Source: CAYWHE01 sp964458125 (GTDB lineage: Bacteria; Bacteroidota; Bacteroidia; AKYH767-A; OLB10). From it: a DNA stretch of 21,546 nt. The stretch covers positions 1 to 21,546 of the forward strand of contig CAYWHE010000048.1 of the NCBI GenBank assembly GCA_964458125.1, written 5' to 3'. Below are positions 6,653-13,182 of this stretch, one piece after another. The notes under the pieces were generated by a model that had not been told where the DNA came from, did not search any database, and worked only from the letters and a program-made list of their open reading frames with translations. How positions within the stretch are numbered: the stretch's first letter is position 1; every line of letters begins with the position of its first letter. A program made the translations under genes and the position numbers.

Positions 6653-8959
6653 TCAGGGATGATGCAACACCACAAATCTGGTGGAATACAGCATGGAACC
6701 GGTTCCTACCCGCAGGTAATAAATTCCGTTCGCCAGGTTACCCAGGTTCACGACCGTTTCTTCCTTCTCGATCGTGGCCTGGAAGACTTCCTGGCCGAGA
6801 TGATCCAGGATGGTGCAAGCCATTGCCGGTTTCAGGAAATCGGGGCTGGTATACAGGTGCAACTGACCATTTACCGGATTCGGGAAAACGCTTACCGGAT
6901 GTCCTGCAGATAATAAATTATCAATTCCGGTTGCGGTAAATACGGGGGAGGAGTTCTGGCATCCGTTGGAATCGCCTACGATGACAAAATAACTGCCGCC
7001 TGAACTGGTGGTATAATATGAATTCGTGGAGATAACCACGCCCGGGTTGGTGGTATTATACCAGGAGTAGGAATTGGCAGCGGAGCAATACAAGGTATCA
7101 TTGCTCTGGGTGATGACCGGTTGCGGAGGCAGCTGGAACTCCGTGATAAATGCCGGTACGTGCAGGGTATCGCAACCGGCGGCATTGCATGCGATGAGCG
7201 TGACGTCAAATGTGCCGTAAGCATTGTAACAGATATTGACCGGGTTCTGAACCGTATCCGATGCCGGTGTCGCTCCGGGGAAGAGCCACTGCCAGGAGGT
7301 GGGGTTGTTGGTGGATAAATCCGTGAAGTCCAGGCATTTTTTATCGCAAAACGTGGTATCGGATGAAACAAAACTCACATTCGGCACGCTGCAAACCCCG
7401 GCAGTTATGGTGACGGAATCGGTGGCTTCACATCCGGCCTGGGAAACTGTCACGTAATACGTGCCCGGCAAGGAAGCGGAGAAAATACTGTCCGTTGAAT
7501 TGTCCTGCCATAAATAGGTATCAAAGCCGGAACCGGCATTGATGACATAAGTACTTCCGCTGCAAAGCACCGTGTCGGGTCCGAGGCTGACGGCCGGGGG
7601 CGGATTGATGATGACAGGAGTAATCACGGTATCCGTATACGCAGCGTAAAATTTAAGCACCGTGACCTGGTAGGTTCCGGGGGCCGTAAAGAGGTGAGTC
7701 GGATCGGTCAGGAAGGAAGTATTATCCACTCCGGAGGCCGGATCTCCAAAATCCCATTGGGCCCCGAATAATCCGGTGGTGTTGTCGATATGAAAAAAGG
7801 TGGAATCCCCGTAACACAAACCGGTAACCGAAAAGCCCGCGTTATAAAGGCTTTGATTGAGGTTGGGCAGCCCGTAGACGCAGCTTTTGCCTTGCAGGAA
7901 AATGGCGCTGTCGACCATATTGCAGCCCGTACCTACGGTATTAGGGTCGTTGATGGCGCCCAGGTAATCGCAGGTGTTACGGGTGAAATAAATTTTACCA
8001 TCGGGTGCAAGCGACAGGGATCCCATGTACACGGCATTGATCAGTGTGGGATTCAGATTAATGCGGGATGCATTGATGGTGACGGCATTGTTGGATGAAA
8101 GGTCCCACTGGTAAAGAATTGGTGCAGGGCTTGCACCTTCCACAGTTCCGTAAAGCACATTGGAATTCGGTGAAAATTCTACTCCATATGCACCGCTGCC
8201 GACGCCGCCGGAGGAAGTCAGTTGAATCGGGTTGGAAACCACCCCGGTCACCCGGTTAAAGTCGAACATCCAAAACTGGTTGCTGTTACTCATGGCCATG
8301 GCAATGCGGCTCCCGTTCGGGGAAACTTTCATATAGCCGATCACATCATTCATCTGGTTGATGACAGGTCCGACACTGCTGATCACAGGTGTGGTGTTGA
8401 ATCCGGAGGCGCTCAGCGTATAGGCCTGGAAGTTATTGTTGTTGTAGTCATGCGTGATGACCCACACATCAAAACCATTGGCTTGCGTGACACCTGTTAT
8501 TTTTTCGGTGGAAGGCGTGTACAACATGTTGTTTTTAACGGTTACGGCTCCCTTGCCGCCGTTCAGGCTCATGTCTATGATGTTGTACTGAAAGCCGTTG
8601 GGGGCCAGTTGGGCATCACCCGTAAAAATATAATACAGGGTTGCGGAACCGGGTTGTTTCACGACAAACGCCGACTGGGTGGTGGAACTGTTCCCGCCCA
8701 GACCGGTGCCATTCAACATGGTACTGTGGGTGTTATCCCAGATTGTCATCCCGTCGGTATAAAACAGCAGGTTTCCGGCGGCATCGGATATCGAAGATAC
8801 ACCTTCGAAAGCCGTCATGGCGCTGTTGAGTAAAACCACCGGGGAGCCGGAATTAAAATCAAGGCCTGCCTGGTTTCCGAAATACCAGATGTTCGCTTCC
8901 TTTTGTGCGGATACTGCCAGGGTAAACATCGTAAAAACAAGGGATAAAATCTTTTTCAT
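6653..8959 (-). CDS. T9SS-secreted beta-propeller/PKD protein A
   Basis: Secreted 768-residue protein. Domains in order: signal peptide (1-18, MKKILSLVFTMFTLAVSA); a propeller-like region (~21-365) beginning NIWYFGNQAGLDFNSG and containing repeated strands such as GNLLFYTDG, GYMKVSPNGSRIA, GVEFSPNSNVLY and LSLAPDGKIYFTR; PKD domain (~380-453, FGAQWDFGD); Ig-like domain (457-520, LGPDT...LWQDNSTDS); a Cys-rich PKD (~526-606, CDKKCLDFTDLS); Ig-like (610-679); and a type A T9SS sorting domain (689-768, motif VFPNPVNGQL). The propeller family is common in Bacteroidota, but its ligand is unknown to me. It is paralogous over its full length to protein B. Likely location is the cell surface or outside. 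The ATG has no Shine-Dalgarno sequence, and a TAnnTTTG element lies 135 bases upstream. Confidence 0.92.
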   Translation of the reverse strand: MKKILSLVFTMFTLAVSAQKEANIWYFGNQAGLDFNSGSPVVLLNSAMTAFEGVSSISDAAGNLLFYTDGMTIWDNTHSTMLNGTGLGGNSSTTQSAFVVKQPGSATLYYIFTGDAQLAPNGFQYNIIDMSLNGGKGAVTVKNNMLYTPSTEKITGVTQANGFDVWVITHDYNNNNFQAYTLSASGFNTTPVISSVGPVINQMNDVIGYMKVSPNGSRIAMAMSNSNQFWMFDFNRVTGVVSNPIQLTSSGGVGSGAYGVEFSPNSNVLYGTVEGASPAPILYQWDLSSNNAVTINASRINLNPTLINAVYMGSLSLAPDGKIYFTRNTCDYLGAINDPNTVGTGCNMVDSAIFLQGKSCVYGLPNLNQSLYNAGFSVTGLCYGDSTFFHIDNTTGLFGAQWDFGDPASGVDNTSFLTDPTHLFTAPGTYQVTVLKFYAAYTDTVITPVIINPPPAVSLGPDTVLCSGSTYVINAGSGFDTYLWQDNSTDSIFSASLPGTYYVTVSQAGCEATDSVTITAGVCSVPNVSFVSSDTTFCDKKCLDFTDLSTNNPTSWQWLFPGATPASDTVQNPVNICYNAYGTFDVTLIACNAAGCDTLHVPAFITEFQLPPQPVITQSNDTLYCSAANSYSWYNTTNPGVVISTNSYYTTSSGGSYFVIVGDSNGCQNSSPVFTATGIDNLLSAGHPVSVFPNPVNGQLHLYTSPDFLKPAMACTILDHLGQEVFQATIEKEETVVNLGNLANGIYYLRVGTGSMLYSTRFVVLHHP
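6923..7366 (-). repeat. Shared PKD/Ig-like module, copy A
   Basis: Copy in gene A of the module found in all four secreted proteins; it encodes 148 residues from SSDTTFCDKK to VFTATGI. By hand alignment it differs from copy B at about 9 of 148 residues. A 40-base block (7035-7074) is identical to 9582-9621 in copy B, and a 38-base block (7290-7327) is identical to 9838-9875. Confidence 0.9.
7400..7591 (-). repeat. Ig-like domain repeat, copy A
   Basis: Encodes LGPDT...INAGSGFDTYLWQDNSTDS...PGTYYVTVSQAGC, an Ig-like unit also present in gene B (9948-10139) and gene D (13924-14121) but absent from gene C. In all three genes it lies directly before the Cys-rich PKD module. Confidence 0.8.
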
Positions 8960-9029
8960 AAGCGCGGGAATTAGTTGATGTTAGAATTTAGGATACATGC
9001 ATGGATAAAAACAGTTTCAGTCAGTTGCC

Positions 9030-9060
9030 CCGTTACCCGGTCAATAGTCAGGTGTAACGG
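9030..9060 (-). other. Hairpin in the leader of PKD gene A
   Basis: Inverted arms CCGTTAC (9030-9036) and GTAACGG (9054-9060), extendable by CC/GG with a one-base bulge. It lies between the putative promoter at 9094-9101 and the start at 8959, so it would be transcribed in the 5' untranslated region. There is no U-tract, so it is not an intrinsic terminator. The rest of the 247-base gap between genes B and A shows no gene I can support. Confidence 0.3.
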
Positions 9061-9093
9061 ATCAGGATGGAATCAACCGATCTATTCAGTAAA

Positions 9094-9101
9094 CAAATAT
9101 A
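9094..9101 (-). promoter_or_regulatory. Putative Bacteroidota -7 element for PKD gene A
   Basis: Minus strand reads TATATTTG, an exact match to the TAnnTTTG -7 box used by the Bacteroidota housekeeping sigma factor. No clear TTG -33 box is visible at the usual distance. Predicted transcription start is about 9087, giving a leader of roughly 130 bases. A single 8-base match can occur by chance. Confidence 0.35.
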
Positions 9102-9206
9102 GTACTTTTTTAACTCGTACAGAATTCAGGAAATTTTTTGCCCGCCTCACTGCTTCAGCAAGGCCGTTCCCGGTCGGTTCCAGGATATAGTTCAAACGTG
9201 TGCCTG

Positions 9207-11489
9207 CTAATGCTGCAGGATGACCTTCCCGGTATATACAGCCTTACCGGTAATGAGGCGAAGCGTATAGAATCCGGAGCTGATATCCTGAACCTGAAAG
9301 GTAACTGCCTGCTGACATCCCCGCCAGGATTTGACAACCTGGCCGGGAGCATCGAGCAGTTCAACCCGGTTGGCTGATTTCCCGCAGGGAATGTGAATGA
9401 TAACGGACAAATTGTTTCCGGCCGGGTTGGGCCATATCAGAAATCCAGTTTCTTCATCTTTGAAATCAGCAATTCCGACGGCCTCGAATACCGGGGAGGC
9501 GTTCTGGCATCCGTTGGAATCGCCAACGATGACAAAATAATTTCCGCCCGAACTGGTCGTGTAATATGAATTGGTGGAAACAACCACGCCCGGGTTGGTG
9601 GTATTATACCAGGAGTAGGAACCTGCCGGTGAACAATACAAGGTATCGTTGCTTTGGGTGATGACCGGTTGGGGAGGCAATTGGAATTCCGTAATAAATG
9701 CCGGAACGTGCAGGGTGTCGCAACCGGCAGCATTACAGGCGATAAGTGTGACATCAAAGGTTCCGTAGGCATTGTAACAGATGTTAACCGGATTCTGAAC
9801 CGAATCCGATGCCGGTGTGGCCCCGGGGAAAATCCATTGCCAGGAGGTGGGGTTGTTGGTGGATAAATCCGTGAAATCCAGGCATTTTTTATCGCAGAAC
9901 GTGGTATCGGATGAAATGAAACTTACATTCGGAAGGCTGCAGATACCTGAATTAATATAGATGGAATCGGTTCCGGTACATCCGTTTTGTGAAACCGTGA
10001 CAAAATAAAGACCTGGAAGCGTGGCGGAAAATACGGAGTCGGTGGAGTTATCCTGCCATAAATAAAAAGCATTTCCAGAGCCTGCATTCAGCAGGAGGGT
10101 ATCCCCTGCGCATATGGTGGTGTCAGGGCCCAGGTTCACCACTGGTTTAGGGAAGATGGTCAGGGCAAGTTGCACCGTATCGGTAAAGGAGGTATAATAT
10201 TTTATCAGTTGAACCGTGTAACTGCCTGCAGATGCGTAATAATGAACCGGATTTATGACAAAGGCAGTATTATTTATCCCGGAAGCCGGGTCGCCAAAAT
10301 CCCACTGGGCGCCCAGCAGATTAACGGATGATGGGGTGTTAAAATAAGTGGAATCACCTTCACAGGTGCCGCTGAAACCAAAGGCTGCATTACACACGGA
10401 AAGTTGGTTTGGCAGGCCATAAAGGCTGTTCTGCCCGCCAAGAAATATTCCCGTATCAACAAAATTGCAGGCTGCTCCCGGCTGATCGGGATCGTGAATG
10501 ACACCGAGGTATCCGGTCTGATAACGGCCAACATATATTTTACAATCCGGTCCGATCTGCAGGGGGCCCAGGTAGGTGTTGGAGGAGGAGCCCACACTGA
10601 CGGCAGAAGCTAAAATGGCAGCGGGCGATCCGGCATTCAGGTCAAACTGGTAAATGTCAACCGGCCCGCCCTGGTTGCCGGCTTCTGCTATATATAATTT
10701 ACTGTTATCGGGTGAAAATTCCAGGCCGTAAGGCTGTGTATAAATCGTGGGAAAAGTAATCGGATTGGCTACCGTTCCGGTCTGGTTGTCAAAATCAAAC
10801 AATTCAATTTCACTGGTCTGGTTAATACAGTTAACCAGCCAGGAGCCATCTGCAGAAATTTTCAGGTACCCGATGGAAGAATTATGCACCATGCCGGTGT
10901 GACTGATGACCGGGACCAGGTTGACACCGGCTGCCGTAAACTGAAAAGCATAGAAACCATCGGTGTTTCTTTCATGTACAACTACCCAGTAATCCGTTCC
11001 GTTCTGATGCCGGGTTCCGTAAAGTTTTTCCGTGACCGAATTTAACAGGAGCACATTTTTGCTGGTTATATCCCCAAGGCCGGCCTGCAGGGACATATCC
11101 ACTATGGAATAGCAAAAACCATTCGCTGAAGGCATGTCAGGAACAGTAAAGATATAGTACAAGGTGGTGCTGCCGGGCAGCGGCAGGATGAAAGCGGACT
11201 GCGATGAGGAATTGCCACCGAATAGCCCGGTTCCGTTTGGCATGGAGACATGATTGCCGTTGAAAACAGTCACTCCATCGGTATAAAACAGCAGGTTGCC
11301 ATTGACATCGGCAATGGATGCACATCCTTCCGTTGTGTTCAGCACGCCATTGGTCAGCGGAACCGGTGTGCCGGAATTAAAATCCAACCCGGCCTGATTG
11401 CCAAAGTACCAGATGTTGTTTTGTTTTTGTGAAATCCCCGCAAAGGGGAGGAGTACCAACAGGATAAATTTCGGAAACAGGCTTCGCAT
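9207..11489 (-). CDS. T9SS-secreted beta-propeller/PKD protein B
   Basis: Secreted 760-residue paralogue of protein A with the same domain order. Signal peptide is ~1-20 (hydrophobic LVLLPFAGIS, then QKQNN). The propeller-like region is ~24-360, with NIWYFGNQAGLDFNSG, GNLLFYTDG, GYLKISADGSWLV, GLEFSPDNSKLYIAE and LQIGPDCKIYVGR. Then follow PKD (~375-447, LLGAQWDFGD), Ig-like (451-514), Cys-rich PKD (~520-601), Ig-like (605-673) and a type A sorting tail (~682-760, IWPNPAGNNL). The head is recognisably related to A but clearly diverged, and the tail even more so, whereas the module at 526-673 is nearly identical. The start lies only 9 bases after the stop of gene C, so the two are probably co-transcribed. 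Ligand unknown. Confidence 0.92.
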   Translation of the reverse strand: MRSLFPKFILLVLLPFAGISQKQNNIWYFGNQAGLDFNSGTPVPLTNGVLNTTEGCASIADVNGNLLFYTDGVTVFNGNHVSMPNGTGLFGGNSSSQSAFILPLPGSTTLYYIFTVPDMPSANGFCYSIVDMSLQAGLGDITSKNVLLLNSVTEKLYGTRHQNGTDYWVVVHERNTDGFYAFQFTAAGVNLVPVISHTGMVHNSSIGYLKISADGSWLVNCINQTSEIELFDFDNQTGTVANPITFPTIYTQPYGLEFSPDNSKLYIAEAGNQGGPVDIYQFDLNAGSPAAILASAVSVGSSSNTYLGPLQIGPDCKIYVGRYQTGYLGVIHDPDQPGAACNFVDTGIFLGGQNSLYGLPNQLSVCNAAFGFSGTCEGDSTYFNTPSSVNLLGAQWDFGDPASGINNTAFVINPVHYYASAGSYTVQLIKYYTSFTDTVQLALTIFPKPVVNLGPDTTICAGDTLLLNAGSGNAFYLWQDNSTDSVFSATLPGLYFVTVSQNGCTGTDSIYINSGICSLPNVSFISSDTTFCDKKCLDFTDLSTNNPTSWQWIFPGATPASDSVQNPVNICYNAYGTFDVTLIACNAAGCDTLHVPAFITEFQLPPQPVITQSNDTLYCSPAGSYSWYNTTNPGVVVSTNSYYTTSSGGNYFVIVGDSNGCQNASPVFEAVGIADFKDEETGFLIWPNPAGNNLSVIIHIPCGKSANRVELLDAPGQVVKSWRGCQQAVTFQVQDISSGFYTLRLITGKAVYTGKVILQH
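9471..9914 (-). repeat. Shared PKD/Ig-like module, copy B
   Basis: 148-residue module. Two blocks (9582-9621, 9838-9875) are identical to copy A. The block between them (9748-9798) differs from copy C (12040-12090) at 1 base but from copy A (7200-7250) at 7, so the copy is a mosaic. Confidence 0.9.
9948..10139 (-). repeat. Ig-like domain repeat, copy B
   Basis: Encodes LGPDTTICAGDTLLLNAGSG followed by YLWQDNSTDSVFSATLPG. It is close to copy A at 7400-7591, including the YLWQDNSTDS segment, and more distant from copy D at 13924-14121. Confidence 0.8.
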
Positions 11490-11498
11490 GGACCGGGA

Positions 11499-12953
11499 TT
11501 ATTTTTGAATGATTATTTTCTGATGACGTCCGGATTGTAGCCCGATTATTCTGACCAGGTATATACCGCCGCTTACCGGGCTCATGTTCACAACGGCAGG
11601 CGCTTGTTCAACCCGTGACTCAAGGATCAGCCTGCCGGAGAGATCCAGAATTTCAAGCCTGCAACCCCGGCCGCTTGTTCCATCCGGAAGTAATACGTTT
11701 AACTGATCCGACGATGGATTAAAATAAACAGTTGCGCCGGCAAACGATTCCGTTTCCTTCATGCCGGCAGCGGTAAAAACGGATGATGCGTTCTGACATC
11801 CCAGGCTGTCGCCCACGATCACAAAAAAACTTCCCCCGTTGCTGCTGGTAATGAATGAAGCGGTGGAAATTATCACCCCTGGATTGAGGGTGTTATACCA
11901 GGCATAGGAGTTGGCAGGTGGCGTGCAATAAAGGGTGTCATTACTCTGGGAGATAACGGGCTGGGGGGGGAGCTGATATTCCGTTATAAACGAAGGAATA
12001 AAAAGGGTATCGCACCCGGATGCATTGCAGGCAATCAGGGTGACATCAAAGGTTCCGTAAGCATTGTAACAGATGTTAACCGGATTCTGAGCCGTATCGG
12101 ATGATGGCACGGCTCCCGGGAAGTACCATTGCCAGGAAGTCGGGTTGTTCGTGCTCAGGTCGGTAAAGTCAATGCACTTCTTATCGCAAAAGGTCGTGTC
12201 GGAAGATATAAAACTGACCGATGGAGCCTGGCTCGGGTTCACCGGAGAGACGTTTACGCTGTCGATGTAATAAAATGCTGCTGCACTGGCCAGAACGCAC
12301 GGGCTTGTGCTGCTTCCCAGGGTGTCTATATGTGTATTGACATTATCATAGAAATTTCCAATGGTAACGAATTGTTCATTTCCTGTTGCCAGATAGACCG
12401 TACTGATCAGTGTCCAGGAGGACGTGTCGGAAACCACCAGCACCGGGTTGGCCTGCGGAGTATACCCTGTTATCGGTTGGTTACCTGGCTGATTCACGGC
12501 TGAAGATGAAATCAGCAACCCCAGATTATTGGTGGCGTATTGGGACTGTGAACCTAAACGGATACGCATGCTTACCTGGTAACTCTGTCCGCCTGTCAAC
12601 ATGGAGGAAAGCGGAGCCTGAATGTATTCCCGGCAGTTTGGACAGGCCGTGTAATAGGTCAAAATGCCGGCATAGCCGGAACCGTCAAATGCCAGGGAGT
12701 TGCCGGCAAAATTCACCGGTACATCCACATCGTTGCATCCGCCAGCGGGACTGGCGCAGGAATTAAAATAATCCGGTGTTGTGCCTGAGCCCGGGGGATT
12801 GTTCCAGGGAGGCACATTCCCGTTTAACTGGCTATTACCGGTCGGGCAATTGATAAAGGCTTCAAAACTTCCGTTTACCACCAGGTTTTGTGAAGACACG
12901 AGGAAAGGGTTCAGAAAACCAGCCAATAAAATAATCCAGCAAAAATTTTTCAT
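11499..12953 (-). CDS. T9SS-type secreted protein C: jelly-roll-like head plus PKD/Ig-like module
   Basis: Secreted 484-residue protein. Signal peptide is ~1-22 (MKNFCWIILLAGFLNPFLVSS). The head (~23-236) starts NLVVNGSFEAFINCPTG and contains PDYFNSCA, GNSLAFDGSGYAGILTYY, REYIQAPLSSMLTGGQSYQVSMRIRL and the closing YYIDSVNVSPV. It resembles the 'NGSFE' carbohydrate-binding-like jelly rolls seen in Bacteroidota surface proteins, but no ligand can be named. The Cys-rich PKD (~244-326), Ig-like domain (~330-398) and sorting tail (~408-484) follow. The sorting motif is imperfect: YFNPSSDQL instead of PNP, although SGGIYLVRI and KIIIQK remain. It lacks the first PKD and the extra Ig-like domain of A and B. 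Gene B follows after 9 bases. A possible TAnnTTTG box lies 151 bases upstream. Confidence 0.88.
   Translation of the reverse strand: MKNFCWIILLAGFLNPFLVSSQNLVVNGSFEAFINCPTGNSQLNGNVPPWNNPPGSGTTPDYFNSCASPAGGCNDVDVPVNFAGNSLAFDGSGYAGILTYYTACPNCREYIQAPLSSMLTGGQSYQVSMRIRLGSQSQYATNNLGLLISSSAVNQPGNQPITGYTPQANPVLVVSDTSSWTLISTVYLATGNEQFVTIGNFYDNVNTHIDTLGSSTSPCVLASAAAFYYIDSVNVSPVNPSQAPSVSFISSDTTFCDKKCIDFTDLSTNNPTSWQWYFPGAVPSSDTAQNPVNICYNAYGTFDVTLIACNASGCDTLFIPSFITEYQLPPQPVISQSNDTLYCTPPANSYAWYNTLNPGVIISTASFITSSNGGSFFVIVGDSLGCQNASSVFTAAGMKETESFAGATVYFNPSSDQLNVLLPDGTSGRGCRLEILDLSGRLILESRVEQAPAVVNMSPVSGGIYLVRIIGLQSGRHQKIIIQK
11760..12206 (-). repeat. Shared PKD/Ig-like module, copy C
   Basis: 149-residue version of the module, from SSDTTFCDKKCIDF to VFTAAGM. 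It shares a one-residue length difference and protein variants (SFITEYQ, GDSLGCQ, CNASGC) with copy D, placing C and D as protein-level sisters. At 12040-12090, however, its DNA matches copy B almost exactly. Confidence 0.88.
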
Positions 12954-13103
12954 CCGATTTCGTTTTAACAGGTTGGAAAAATCAGGCCTGAAACCCCATG
13001 GATCATGATTGTTTTCCCGTTACGGGTTCCGTGTTGATCAGACATTTGCATTTGCATTTACTGCACTTCAGGGCCTCCGAATGATGAACAGGCTGATTAT
13101 TCT

Positions 13104-13111
13104 CAAAGGTA
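13104..13111 (-). promoter_or_regulatory. Putative Bacteroidota -7 element for PKD genes C-B
   Basis: Minus strand reads TACCTTTG, an exact TAnnTTTG match, 151 bases upstream of the gene C start in the 229-base gap between genes D and C. No convincing -33 box is seen. The distance resembles that before gene A (135 bases). Otherwise the gap holds only a short CCCG-TTA-CGGG dyad (13016-13026) and a tandem ATTTGC pair near 13044-13056. Confidence 0.3.
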
Positions 13112-13182
13112 TCCGGACTTATATTCATGATCTCCTGCAGCGATTCCCGATAACCGGGTATACGCAGCAGGCTGTCTCAGGC

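Noticed and set aside
8222..8833. Plus-strand open frame of 203 codons
   Set aside because: Antisense to the propeller head of protein A; composition is that of a shadow frame.
9146..9166. Hairpin (GCCTCACTGC...GCAAGGC) as a terminator for gene B
   Set aside because: The stem contains two G-T pairs and the T-run lies on the wrong side for minus-strand transcription.
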